Positions 23,123 to 31,816 of a stretch of DNA of 39,068 bases are shown piece after piece. A program made the translations under genes and the position numbers. This DNA comes from Acidobacteriota bacterium (lineage in GTDB: Bacteria > Acidobacteriota > Vicinamibacteria > Vicinamibacterales > 2-12-FULL-66-21): assembly GCA_003222675.1 (NCBI GenBank), contig QHWT01000101.1:1-39068 (forward strand), read 5' to 3'. How positions within the stretch are numbered: the stretch's first letter is position 1; each line of letters starts with the position of its first letter. The notes below the pieces were generated by a model. That model was given only the letters and a program-made list of their open reading frames with translations. It ran no database searches and was not told the DNA's origin.

Positions 23123-24283
23123 TTGCCACGTGCCGTGTAGCTGACGCGAATGAGACGATTGCCGGTGTCGTCGCTGATCAGGATCGATCCATCCGGCATT
23201 TGCAGCGCGTCGGCCGGGCGGCCGCTGGTGACGCCCATCCCACCGCGTCCGCCAAGTGCGGATCCCGAAGCAGGCAGGAAGCCGTCGAGGAACGGCTCAT
23301 ACGCCGTGACGCGGCGCCCATCGGTGAACGCCGCCATGACCCGATAGCCGCTCAGTGTCGAACGGTTCCACGACCCGTGCTCGGCGATGATCGCCGCGTT
23401 CTTGTAGCGCGCAGGAAACATGTTGCCGGTGTAGAACGTGAAGCCAATCGCGGCGACGTGCGCGCCGAGCTTTTGCACGGGTGGCTCGGTCGACGAGCAC
23501 GCACGCTGCGCGCCGAATTCGGGATCCGGGACGTCTCCCTGATGGCAGAACGGGAAGCCGAAGTGCAGGCCCGCCTTGTACGCCACGTTGAGCTCGTCGT
23601 TGGGCACGTCGTCACCAAGCATGTCGCGGCCGTTGTCGGTGAACCACAATTCGTGCGTCACCGGGTGCCACGCGAAGCCAACGCTGTTCCGGATGCCCTC
23701 GGCGTAGGTCTCGAGTCCGGTCCCGTCCGGCTTCATCCGCAGGATCGCTGCGGTCATCGCGGGCGGCGCACAAATGTGTACACGTCGACCCAATCGACGT
23801 GTACAGCATGTCGTCCGGTCCGAACGCGATGAACTTCCACGTGTGGCCCTGATCCGGGTTCGGAAGCTTGTCGTAGACGGTGACCGGCGCCGGCGGCGCG
23901 TCGAGGTGCTTCTCGATATCGTCGAAGCGGAGGATCTGACTGGTGGTCGCCACATACAGCGCGCCGTTGCGTATCGCGACGCCGTTCGGTTGACGGAGCC
24001 CCGTGGCAATCGTGACCACGCGCTCGGCTTTGTGGTCGCCGTCGCGATCGACGACGGCATAGACGTTGCCCGCGTACTGCGAACCGACGAACACGGTGCC
24101 TTGCGGGCCCAGCGCCATCATGCGCGCGTTGGCGACGTTCTCAGCGAAAACCTCGAACTTGAAACCCGCCGGAACAACCAGGGCTCCAAGCGGCCTCGCG
24201 GGCTGCTGCGCCAGGATGGTAAAGCCGGCGCCAAGGGCCGCGGCCGAAAGCGTAAGGACGAACCGCCGTGTGGATCGCTTCAT
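23119..24283 (-). pseudogene. PQQ-dependent sugar dehydrogenase (sorbosone dehydrogenase type), frameshifted
   Basis: Start at 24283 with a Tat/Sec-like leader (KRSTRRFVLTLSAAALGAG). The propeller begins GFKFEVFAENVANARMMALG, RQPNGVAIRNGALYVAT, DQGHTWKFIAFGPDDMLYTS. Near 23775-23782 the reading moves by one base: the first frame goes to THLCAARDD, while the next reads ICAPPAMTAAILRMKPDG, then SVGFAWHPVTHELWFTDNGR, DELNVAYKAGLHFGFPFCHQ and SILISDDTGNRLIRVSYTA. Family members oxidise sugars or aldehydes in the periplasm with PQQ. A perfect 12-bp inverted repeat sits exactly at the lesion. The operon is esterase, SDR, this gene, SMP-30-like, hydrolase, aldo/keto reductase. Confidence 0.88.
23777..23805. 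repeat. Perfect 12-bp inverted repeat at the PQQ-gene frameshift
   Basis: TGTACACGTCGA (23777-23788) and TCGACGTGTACA (23794-23805) are exact reverse complements around CCCAA. It lies inside coding sequence, at and just before the shift. In the gene's reading the segment gives LYTSIGSTCT, where relatives usually have an Ala/Cys/Asn-type ending before ICAPP. The pattern fits a template-switch event that perfected an imperfect palindrome and added a base. Confidence 0.6.
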
Positions 24284-24306
24284 GGTGTATCTCCGAACTG
24301 TGTTAA

Positions 24307-24369
24307 CCGAGGGGCGTTGCCCCTCGGACTCCCCAACACGCTCTCTCGCGCGCCGCTTCGCCGGCGCGC
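24307..24369. repeat. REP-like paired hairpins between SDR and PQQ genes
   Basis: CCGAGGGGC/GCCCCTCGG (24307-24327, loop GTT) is followed by GCGCGCCG/CGGCGCGC (24348-24369, loop CTTCGC), then more GCTCGC-rich repeats to about 24410. They lie in the 143-bp gap between two co-directional genes, with no T-run on either side. This looks like a repetitive extragenic palindrome type element that may set mRNA stability between operon genes. Terminator activity is possible but weakly supported. Confidence 0.5.
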
Positions 24370-24426
24370 TCCGTTCGCGTGGCTCGCTCGCGGCGCTCGC
24401 CTCGCACCGCTATTTTGAATTGGTCT

Positions 24427-25185
24427 TTAAAGTTCCTGGCGGGTCGGCCGGAACAGAATCTCGTTGATATCGACATCGTCGGGCTGACCGATCGCGAACG
24501 CCACCGCGCGCGCGAACGACTCTGCCGCGATCGCGTACTCCTCGTAGAACTGGCCGATGCCCTTCGCGACGTCCGCCTCGGTGATGCTGTTCGGCAACTC
24601 CGTCGCGACCGCGCCCGGCGAGATGATCGTCGTGCGCAGGTTCCACGGCTTGACCTCCTGCCGCAGTCCTTCGGAAATCACCCGCACCGCCGTCTTTGTC
24701 GCCGCATACACGGCATTGTTCTTTCCAACTTTGTGTCCGGCGACCGACGAGACGTTGATGATGTGCCCCGCCTTCTGCCGCTGCATGTGTGGCAACGCCG
24801 CGGCAATCCCGTACAAGACGCCCTTGATGTTGACGTCGATCGTGCGGTTCCAGTCCTCGATCTTCCGCCGCTCGAGCGGGGAATGCGGCATCAGGCCGGC
24901 GTTGTTGAGCATCACGTCGATGCGGCCGCACTGCTCGACCGCGGCGTCGACTAGCGTTTGAACCTGCGCGGGATCGGTGACGTCGGTGGCACGTGCGGAC
25001 GCCTTGCCGCCCGCTCGCGTGATCTCGTCGACCAGCGTCTTGAGGCGCTCCACGCGCCGCGCTCCCAGAACCACCGTTGCCCCGCGCTCGGCGAGATATC
25101 GTGCGGTCGCTTCGCCCAGGCCGCTGCTCGCGCCGGTGATGACAACGACCTTGCCCGTGATGTTCGTATCAGCTTCCGCGATCAC
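24427..25185 (-). CDS. Short-chain dehydrogenase/reductase (SDR)
   Basis: 252 residues from a GTG at 25185, which overlaps the esterase TGA in a GTGA and has GGAG 9 nt upstream. Classical [22 protein letters not shown] (TGxxxGxG), [22 protein letters not shown] (NNAG), [10 protein letters not shown] (Ser), YAATKTAV (YxxxK) and [14 protein letters not shown]. Family enzymes oxidise or reduce alcohols and carbonyls with NAD(P). The lack of an acidic residue after the second strand (GARRVERLK) favours NADP. It is cytoplasmic, while its operon neighbours are exported, so it probably acts on an imported product. Confidence 0.93.
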   Translation of the reverse strand: MIAEADTNITGKVVVITGASSGLGEATARYLAERGATVVLGARRVERLKTLVDEITRAGGKASARATDVTDPAQVQTLVDAAVEQCGRIDVMLNNAGLMPHSPLERRKIEDWNRTIDVNIKGVLYGIAAALPHMQRQKAGHIINVSSVAGHKVGKNNAVYAATKTAVRVISEGLRQEVKPWNLRTTIISPGAVATELPNSITEADVAKGIGQFYEEYAIAAESFARAVAFAIGQPDDVDINEILFRPTRQEL

Positions 25186-26288
25186 TTGGCCGCTCCGCTC
25201 CGCTTGCGGGCGTCCGCGTCGATCCACTTGAGAATCAGGTCGGCGATCTGCAGGTTGTTCTTGTCCTGCATGATCATGTGGCTGTTGCCGCGAATGCCGA
25301 GGTCCGGAGGGGCGAGCATGTCCGCCTGACCGCCAGCGCTCTTGATTCGGCCGATCAGGGCCTGACACATCTCGAAGCGGGCCTGCCATGTCGGCAGACT
25401 CGGGAGCCCGGTGGGATTGTCGCGGTGATCGCCGAACGCGACCAGAAGCGGCACGGTGGCCAACGCCTTGATCTCTTCAGCCGTGTAGGTCGCGGGACAG
25501 CTCCCCGGCTCGACGAGCACAAGCCCTTTCATCGCTTTCGGATTCAGCAGCGCCGCTTGCAGAGGAAATACTCCGGACTGCGAGTGCCCCATCACCACGG
25601 CGCCGTTCAACTGCGTAGCTAGTTCCGAGAGTGCCTTGATCGTGGATATGGATGTTGTTCCGCGAAACATGTCGGGCACACTCTGCTTCGAGAGTTCGTC
25701 CACTGCCGCCACCGGAAACTGGCTGTCGGCGAACGGCTGGCCGGCCGTCGCGCCCAGACGGAAATTGGGCCAGACGCCCTCGTCGCTGAATCGCAGCCAG
25801 ACGGGCAGCTCGGTCGCTGGCTTCGAGCCGGCACGCACGTCGTTCACGACCGCTTGGTTGAAACCCGAGCGGCCGCGTCCCACCTGATCGGGAACGTAGA
25901 CGGGATGGCCCTTGCGAACGAAGTACTCGTCCCACCCCATTCGTCCGTCCGGCGTCGTTTCCCACGACTTCCCCGTCAGTGTTGCGCCGTGCACCATCAC
26001 GACCGGGACGTTGCGATCACCGCGCTGCGGCACCATGTAGTGCACGTACATCTGGTTGATGGTGATGTGTCCGCCGGCACCGAGGTCGCCGAGCTCGCCG
26101 GCGGTCTGCTCGACCTTGTCGCCGCCGACGAAAAAGCTGCCTTGCGCCTTCAGCACCAGCGGCTTGTCCGGTGTCTTCACATCCTTCGGGGCCTGCGCGA
26201 TCACGCCTGTGGGTGCGCCGAGGAACGCGACGGCGATGGCGGTGAGGATGGCAGGTCGGCGTCGCTGAGAAAAAGACGGACGTTCCAC
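25182..26288 (-). CDS. Exported alpha/beta hydrolase (esterase)
   Basis: 368 residues from a GTG at 26288 with GGAGGAG 8 nt upstream. Signal peptide: [25 protein letters not shown]. Fold: [34 protein letters not shown], nucleophile Ser in [36 protein letters not shown] (Asp candidate) and [11 protein letters not shown] (His). The GSC segment and long lid resemble exported esterases found in many soil bacteria. It is the first gene of the minus operon and diverges from the AraC-type regulator, which probably controls it. The shared gap is about 220 bp. Confidence 0.9.
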   Translation of the reverse strand: MERPSFSQRRRPAILTAIAVAFLGAPTGVIAQAPKDVKTPDKPLVLKAQGSFFVGGDKVEQTAGELGDLGAGGHITINQMYVHYMVPQRGDRNVPVVMVHGATLTGKSWETTPDGRMGWDEYFVRKGHPVYVPDQVGRGRSGFNQAVVNDVRAGSKPATELPVWLRFSDEGVWPNFRLGATAGQPFADSQFPVAAVDELSKQSVPDMFRGTTSISTIKALSELATQLNGAVVMGHSQSGVFPLQAALLNPKAMKGLVLVEPGSCPATYTAEEIKALATVPLLVAFGDHRDNPTGLPSLPTWQARFEMCQALIGRIKSAGGQADMLAPPDLGIRGNSHMIMQDKNNLQIADLILKWIDADARKRSGAAK

Positions 26289-26512
26289 GTGTGTGTGTCT
26301 CCTCCGATACCGGCCGCGTGACTGCAGACGAGCGTACCGGACGGGAACGAGCGTATCGTGCCTATTCCTCCGACGATTGGTCTCAAATCACGGTATGTTC
26401 GGGAGCTTTAGGCAAGAGCCGCATTCGCTGGGGTTGTACGATGCGATCCATGAAATCCACTGTGCGCCAGCCGCGGAGACGGCCGAGTGGCACTCGACGA
26501 GGGCGCCGGGAC

Positions 26513-27583
26513 ATGGAGCGCGGAAGCGAGCCCAACCGTTCCTCCCTGCCGTTACCCTCGGCGCCGGCGAGAGAGCTCAGCGCGGAAAGTCCCGGAGCGT
26601 TGGCGCTGCGGCGGCTCGCGAACCTGGTGGTGCGCTACGCGCCGCACGATGGTGCGTTTCCGCTGCGCTTGCCCGGGATCACCGTAGTCCGGCGCTCGCA
26701 GATGACGAGCGAGCCCACGTACTCCACGATGCGCCCTGCGGTCTGCATGGTCGCGCAAGGAGCCAAGGTCGTGATGCTCGGCCGCGACGTGCTCGAATAC
26801 GATCCGGCCCATGTGCTCGTCCTCGCGGTTGATCTCCCGATTTCCAGCCAGGTGGTTCGAGCTAGCCGGAAAGAGCCGTATCTCGGTTTCATCCTGGACC
26901 TGGATGCCGCACGCGTCGCCGAACTCGCCACACGGGTGTATCCACGCGGCGTGCCCAAGGCGTCTGACGCTCGCGGACTCTACGTTGGGCGCTCCACCGA
27001 CGGCATCGTCGATGCGGTGACACGGTTGCTCGAGCTGATGGCCGACCCCGAAGATGCGGACATGCTAGGACCAATCGTCGTCGATGAGATTGTGATTCGT
27101 CTGCTGCGTACGGCGGTTGGTCCGCGTGTGGCGCAGATGGGTCAGCCCAAGTCGGGCGTCCAGCGCGTCGGCGAGGCCGTGGGCTGGATACGCGCTCATT
27201 TTGCGCAGCCCATCACGGTCGATGAGATGGCGGCTTCAGTCCATATGAGCGCGTCGTCTTTTCACGAGCGCTTCAAGGCCGTGACCTCGCTAAGTCCGCT
27301 CCAATACCAGAAGGTCCTCCGCCTGCACGAGGCCCGGCGACTCATGCTGTTCCAGCAAATGGACGTCAACGAGGCGTGCCACCGCGTCGGCTACTTGAGC
27401 CCCTCGCAGTTCAGCCGGGAGTACGCCCGTTTCTTCGGCAGCGCCCCGAGCAGGGATATCGCGCGAGTGCGTGAAATGGGCTTCGCTCATACGGTTGCCG
27501 ATGTAGCGAGCGCGGCTCGTGAGGCGAGTAAGAACACACCATCGCAAAGTGAAAGCAGGGCTGAGGTATGCGGGCGCACATGA
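26513..27583 (+). CDS. AraC-family transcriptional regulator
   Basis: About 356 residues from the ATG at 26513; an ATG at 26441 would add 24 and has weak upstream signals too, so the start is open. The N-terminal AraC-type effector domain has YSTMRPAVCMVAQGAKVVMLG and VLVLAVDLPISSQV. The C-terminal pair of HTH motifs is plain: ITVDEMAASVHMSASSFHERFKAVTSLSPLQYQKVLRLHEAR and MDVNEACHRVGYLSPSQFSREYARFFG, quoted in part as HMSASSFHERFK and SPSQFSREYARFFG. It belongs to the group often placed beside reductase or hydrolase genes. Its stop overlaps the carboxylesterase ATG (ATGA), so it is co-translated with that gene. Confidence 0.9.
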   Translation: MERGSEPNRSSLPLPSAPARELSAESPGALALRRLANLVVRYAPHDGAFPLRLPGITVVRRSQMTSEPTYSTMRPAVCMVAQGAKVVMLGRDVLEYDPAHVLVLAVDLPISSQVVRASRKEPYLGFILDLDAARVAELATRVYPRGVPKASDARGLYVGRSTDGIVDAVTRLLELMADPEDADMLGPIVVDEIVIRLLRTAVGPRVAQMGQPKSGVQRVGEAVGWIRAHFAQPITVDEMAASVHMSASSFHERFKAVTSLSPLQYQKVLRLHEARRLMLFQQMDVNEACHRVGYLSPSQFSREYARFFGSAPSRDIARVREMGFAHTVADVASAAREASKNTPSQSESRAEVCGRT

Positions 27584-29214
27584 ACAAGCGGTTATTGGCC
27601 TCGTTGGCAGTATTCGCGATGGCGATGGGCGTTGGCGCCGCCGCCCTGTCGCAGTCGCCTCCTCCCATCGTGAAGATCGCGAGCGGCGAACTGCAAGGCG
27701 TTCTCGCTGACGGGGTCGCGTCCTTCAAGGGAATTCCCTTTGCGGCGCCGCCCATCGGTGAGTTGCGATGGCGGCCGCCGCAGCCCGCCGGCAAATGGAC
27801 GGGCGTGCGTCAGGCGTCGGAATTCGGGGCCGACTGTATGCAGGGCCGGTTCGGACCGCCCCCAGCCGCCGTCGCGGGTGCGCCTGCGCCTCGAGTGCCG
27901 TCAGAAGATTGCCTGTACCTGAACGTCTGGCGTCCGGCGGATCCGGCCGCTCGCAATCTGCCCGTGATGGTTTGGATCTACGGAGGCGGGTTCACGGGTG
28001 GCTCAAGCGCGTCACCGAACACGTCCGGCGCGGGGTTCGCCAAGGATGGCGTCGTCCTTGTCGCCATGAACTACCGTGTCGGCCGCTTCGGCTTCTTCGC
28101 CTTTCCCGCCCTGCGCAGCGAACATCCAGACGAGACCAAAGGGAACTACGCGTACATGGACCAGATCGCCGCCTTGCAATGGGTGAAGCGGAACATCGCC
28201 GGCTTCGGGGGCAATCCGGACAACGTCACCATCTTCGGGTTTTCCGCGGGCGGCGTTTCGGTTCACAGCATGCTGGCGTCGCCGATGGCCCGTGGATTGT
28301 TCCAGAAAGCTATCGTCGAATCGGGCGGCTCCAGGGATAGCGTGCTCAGCGCGCGGCCGATGCGTGCGGACGGCGTTGATCCGAATTACCCAGTGTCAGC
28401 CGAAACGATTGGAATCAACTTCGCGAAGTCGCTGGGAATAGACGGCACGGACCAGGCCGCGCTGGCCAAGTTACGCGGCCTCAGCGCCGACGATGTTCTT
28501 CGGGGCGCTCCGACGCAGCCGGGCGCTGGTGGTCCGCCTGTCGAGACAACGCCGATTCTTGACGGCAAGCTGATCACGGAAACGGCCGAAACCGCCTACA
28601 AGGCCGGCCACCAGCCCCGCGTACCGTTGATGCTTGGCAGCAACAGCGCGGATACCGCAGGCAGCCGCGTGCGCGCTCGCAGCAAGGAGGAGTTCTTCGC
28701 GCGGTACGGCCAATGGAGCGCCGACGCGAAGGCGGCCTACGACCCTGACGGCACGACCGATTTAGCCACACTCGTATCGCGCGCCAATGACGACTTTGGT
28801 CAGGCCGAGCCAGCGCGCTTTGCCGCGGACGCATTCGCCGCCAAAGGATCGCCTGTTTACCTGTACCGGTTTTCCTATGTTCAGACGTCGATGCGGGAAC
28901 AGTTGCGAGCAGGGGCCCCGCACGGCGGCGAGATCGCCTATGTGTTCGGCACGCTTTCGCCAGGCCGCGGAGGTGCGCCAACGCCCGAGGATCTAGCAGT
29001 GTCCCGCATGGCGCACAGCTACTGGGTCAACTTCGCCAAGAACGGCGACCCGAACGGCGCCGGCCTCCCAACGTGGCCACGTCACGCCGCCGGCAAGGAC
29101 CAAATCTTTGATTTCCGCCCGGACGGGACAGCGGGCGCCGGTCCCGATCCCCGCAAAGCACGACTTGACGTGACGCGGAAGGCGACCGACTCTGGCAAGC
29201 GTGCTGATTTTTGA
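27580..29214 (+). CDS. Exported type B carboxylesterase
   Basis: 544 residues from the ATG at 27580, which overlaps the regulator's stop. Signal peptide: RLLASLAVFAMAMGVGAAALS. Type B carboxylesterase features: FKGIPFAAPPIGELRWRPP, SEDCLYLNVWRP, VMVWIYGGGFTGGSS (oxyanion loop), the nucleophile in IFGFSAGGVSVH, a Glu/Asp region near LGSNSADTAG and His in GAPHGGEIAYVFG. Length is normal. These enzymes split carboxyl esters in the periplasm. It is followed after 18 bp by the cupin-CMD gene. Confidence 0.93.
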   Translation: MNKRLLASLAVFAMAMGVGAAALSQSPPPIVKIASGELQGVLADGVASFKGIPFAAPPIGELRWRPPQPAGKWTGVRQASEFGADCMQGRFGPPPAAVAGAPAPRVPSEDCLYLNVWRPADPAARNLPVMVWIYGGGFTGGSSASPNTSGAGFAKDGVVLVAMNYRVGRFGFFAFPALRSEHPDETKGNYAYMDQIAALQWVKRNIAGFGGNPDNVTIFGFSAGGVSVHSMLASPMARGLFQKAIVESGGSRDSVLSARPMRADGVDPNYPVSAETIGINFAKSLGIDGTDQAALAKLRGLSADDVLRGAPTQPGAGGPPVETTPILDGKLITETAETAYKAGHQPRVPLMLGSNSADTAGSRVRARSKEEFFARYGQWSADAKAAYDPDGTTDLATLVSRANDDFGQAEPARFAADAFAAKGSPVYLYRFSYVQTSMREQLRAGAPHGGEIAYVFGTLSPGRGGAPTPEDLAVSRMAHSYWVNFAKNGDPNGAGLPTWPRHAAGKDQIFDFRPDGTAGAGPDPRKARLDVTRKATDSGKRADF

Positions 29215-29232
29215 GAACGACGGAGGCAAGGC

Positions 29233-30483
29233 ATGGTCCGGTTCACGGCGTTGCTCATGGTGCTGGTTCTGGCAGCATCTGCGTTAGCCGGGGCTCAGTC
29301 TACCGGGACTCCGACGCTGGTAATCAAGCGCGCCGGCTCTCGCGCCATTGAGCGGGCGCCGGAGGCGAATTTCACGGGCGACGTTCGCGTCGAGCGACTG
29401 TACGACGCGATCGACCCTTCACATGCCAGTGGCGGATTCGTGACGTTCGCGCCCGGCGCCCGCACCGCCTGGCACTCGCATCCCGGTGGTCAGATCTTGC
29501 TTGTCACCGCCGGCACCGGCCGTGTTCAGCTCTGGGATCAGGCTATTCAGGAGATCGGGCCGGGCGACGTCGTCACGATCCCAGCGTGGACCAAGCATTG
29601 GCACGGAGCGTCGCCGCGCGCGTCCATGACACACCTGGGAATCACCGAACAGCGCGACGGCACGGCAGTGCAATGGATGGAAAAGGTGAGCGACGAACAA
29701 TATAACGGCGTGTTGTCGAGTCCGCAGCAACAGCCGCACACGCCAGCACAAGCGGTCCAAGCGGAGCAGACCGCTCCGGCCTCCAACCGCCAGCAGGGCA
29801 CTACCAGACCGTCGGGAGAACTCCAGCCACGGATCGCGCCCGGGCTGGCGACCCTGACCGACGACGTACTCTACGGTGATGTGTGGACGCGGCCAGAGTT
29901 GTCGCCGCGCGACCGGAGCCTGGTAACGGTCTCGGTGTTGATCGCCACCGGAAGAACGGCACAACTTGCTGGCCACTTGGGTCGAGCCCTAACCAACGGT
30001 GTCAAGCCGAGCGAGGCCTCGGGTGTTCTGGCACATCTCGCGATCTATTGCGGCTGGCCGAGCGCGGTGTCCGCTCTCGAGGTGTACGATCAGGTCTACA
30101 AAGCGCGGACCGTCGACACCGCCAGTCTCGGCGCGGTGAGCCCCCGTCTTCCCGCTCCCGGCTCAGAGGCGGAACGCGCAAGAGCAACCCGCGCGGAATT
30201 GGAAGCCGTCGCACCGAAGTTCGTCCAGCTCACCAACGACGTCGTCTTCGATGATCTCTGGCGTCGCCCCGATCTCAGTGCGCGCGACCGCAGCCTGGTG
30301 ACTATCGCGGCCCTCGCCGCGATGGGCGACGACGACCAGCTCGATGTGTACCTGCGCCGCGGAGTGGAGAGCGGTCTGACCCGCGCGCAGATCGCCGAGG
30401 CGTTGACGCATCTGGGTTTCTACGCGGGCTGGCCCAAGGCAACGACGGCGTTGGCGGCGGTCACCAAGACACTCGGCAAATAG
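29233..30483 (+). CDS. Exported cupin - carboxymuconolactone decarboxylase-like (x2) fusion
   Basis: 416 residues with a Sec leader (FTALLMVLVLAASALAGAQ). Residues about 45-140 are a cupin with TAWHSHPGGQILLVTAG and KHWHGASPR supplying metal-binding His. A Gln/Pro-rich linker (about 160-195) follows, then two carboxymuconolactone-decarboxylase-like (AhpD fold) repeats: DVWTRPELSPRDRSLVTVSVL with HLAIYCGWPSAVSAL, and DLWRRPDLSARDRSLVTIAAL with HLGFYAGWPKATTAL. The AhpD CxxC is absent in both, so the CMD parts are not disulfide reductants. This fusion would bind and convert a ring or lactone compound outside the cytoplasm; the substrate is unknown. Confidence 0.9.
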   Translation: MVRFTALLMVLVLAASALAGAQSTGTPTLVIKRAGSRAIERAPEANFTGDVRVERLYDAIDPSHASGGFVTFAPGARTAWHSHPGGQILLVTAGTGRVQLWDQAIQEIGPGDVVTIPAWTKHWHGASPRASMTHLGITEQRDGTAVQWMEKVSDEQYNGVLSSPQQQPHTPAQAVQAEQTAPASNRQQGTTRPSGELQPRIAPGLATLTDDVLYGDVWTRPELSPRDRSLVTVSVLIATGRTAQLAGHLGRALTNGVKPSEASGVLAHLAIYCGWPSAVSALEVYDQVYKARTVDTASLGAVSPRLPAPGSEAERARATRAELEAVAPKFVQLTNDVVFDDLWRRPDLSARDRSLVTIAALAAMGDDDQLDVYLRRGVESGLTRAQIAEALTHLGFYAGWPKATTALAAVTKTLGK

Positions 30484-30560
30484 CAGAGCGGGTGCGTTCG
30501 TAGTCAAATCGCGCCCGGACCGCGCGAGCCGCACTCAGATCTTCGGGAAGTTCCGCGTGC

Positions 30561-30869
30561 CCGTAAGTAAGCGGGCGACGTTCGCAGGTCTTACACAATT
30601 CATCTCGACGGTTCCCGTCGGTAGGCGCCAAACCACTGAAGACAAAAAGGATCGAACTCAGCGCGCGCATCGTCGGCGGCGTGTGCGATAATACGTCGGT
30701 CATCGCGCGCAAGTTGTTGATTCTACAGACGGAGAGATGTCCGAGTGGTTGAAGGAGCACGCTTGGAAAGCGACTCCGCAGACCGATGTAGAGACGCACC
30801 GAAGCACCTTTTCTGCTGCCGCTCCAACGACTTACCTCCCAGACAATGTTCCTCGGTGTTTCCCCGTAA
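30561..30869 (+). repeat. 309-bp tRNA-half repeat, copy B
   Basis: Homologous to 19618-19922, same orientation, 10.9 kb away. Same order of blocks: CCGTAAGTAA, CACAATT, GGCGTGTGCGATAAT (GATAAT at 30687-30692), arm AAGTTGTTG (30711-30719), tRNA-Ser half, variable stretch and arm CAACGACTT (30825-30833). The arms pair with one G-U type mismatch where copy A has a perfect pair, so pairing is kept although the bases differ. Identity is total in the tRNA half and the promoter box and clearly lower elsewhere. From 30870 to 31096 I see no gene; GGGCACAAT occurs twice at about 30903-30922. Confidence 0.75.
30731..30772 (+). pseudogene. 5' half of a tRNA-Ser(GGA) gene, copy B
   Basis: Begins GGAGAGATGTCCGAGTGG and reaches the anticodon loop (GCTTGGAAA). 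Here three more bases (GCG) can pair with the start of the anticodon stem before the match ends. No variable arm, T-arm or 3' acceptor strand follows. Identical to copy A over 39 nt, so no full tRNA can form. Confidence 0.75.
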
Positions 30870-31096
30870 GAGACGGCATTTCTCCGGGGTAGACACTCGT
30901 TAGGGCACAATCCGGGGCACAATTTTCGTCGACGCGATGAACCCTCGCTACAAAGGCGAATCGCCGCGCAATGGTTCCAGCACGTGCCCGAAACCGCCGA
31001 CCATGACTTTCGCCCCGGTTCTGCGGTCGCGCTGAGGCGCTGAACCGCGGATCAGAATGAACTGATTGTGACCCCACGGTTCCTTCGGTGAGCTAT

Positions 31097-31480
31097 CTAT
31101 GGTTGCACTCGCCTGAGCTCGTCTCGGATGCCTCGTAAGGAATCCTGCAGCCTCCTTGCAACCGAAAGGAGACCGGGCTGGTCGTACAATGGGAACAGCT
31201 TGCCGATTGAGTCGGTCTCAAACTCGACTTGACGAATAGTTTGCCCAATCAGTAGACGCTGCGCCCTCCCAACTTCGGTCCGATCTTCCGCGCATTTCAT
31301 CGCGTGCCGTAGGCCATCTAGGACCAGGATCGGGCCCAATTCATCCACGATCTTCATGGCGGTCGTCATCAGATCACGCGTTTCGTTCGCGGCGTCAGAT
31401 TGCCCACTGTCCCGGTACCCTTGCTGGAGTCCGTTGAGTTCACCTGCGATCCGCAGGAGCGATTCGGATAGACGCTCCAT
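31097..31480 (-). CDS. Hypothetical helical protein
   Basis: About 127 residues from ATG 31480; the same frame is open further up to 31549. The protein is largely helical and charged (ERLSESLLRIAGELNGLQQG, SDAANETRDLMTTAMKIVDEL, AQRLLIGQTIRQVEFETDSIG). No known domain is recognised. A strong GGAGG lies at about 31514, but the ATG it would serve (31506) is in another frame, next to an A6 run, so an upstream frameshift may have cut the original N-terminus. It is isolated between repeat B and the small-protein gene. Confidence 0.5.
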   Translation of the reverse strand: MERLSESLLRIAGELNGLQQGYRDSGQSDAANETRDLMTTAMKIVDELGPILVLDGLRHAMKCAEDRTEVGRAQRLLIGQTIRQVEFETDSIGKLFPLYDQPGLLSVARRLQDSLRGIRDELRRVQP

Positions 31481-31713
31481 GTCGGTAGACGACACCGGCT
31501 TGTCATTTTTTACCCTCCAAGGCACTTTGGTTATCGACGCGCAGAACAAGCGACCAGAGCGATTTGACCCTTCCGAACTGGCGATTTGATTTCAACGCGA
31601 ATCAATTCGACAGAAACGCCGCAAAGAGATTCGCCAAGAATCGCGGATTTCATTCGAGCGCCGAACGCGATCAGCGCATTTCAACGGCGGGCAAGCTCAT
31701 CGGACGAAACATC

Positions 31714-31743
31714 TTGACATGCGGAGGGTGTCGCGTGTAAATT
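31714..31743 (+). promoter_or_regulatory. Sigma-70-like promoter for the 49-residue protein gene
   Basis: TTGACA at 31714-31719 is a perfect -35 box. TAAATT at 31738-31743 follows after 18 bp and is a fair -10 box. The predicted start would be near 31750, giving a leader of about 67 nt to the ATG at 31817. It is the best consensus promoter in the window. From 31550 to 31713 I see nothing else. Confidence 0.6.
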
Positions 31744-31816
31744 TATGGGTTCTGTCACGCTGGCCATGGGCTGGCTCTCGCGAGCAGACGACAACAGCCC
31801 GAAGGAGAGCAGAACG

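Noticed and set aside
25186-25389. 68-residue extension of the SDR gene
   Set aside because: It is Arg/Pro/Gln-rich sequence from the esterase gene in another frame; the GTGA overlap start at 25185 fits better.
31498-31516. GGAGG followed by ATG at 31506 as start of the hypothetical gene at 31097
   Set aside because: That ATG is in another frame and stays open only briefly; kept as a note because an A6 slip could explain it.
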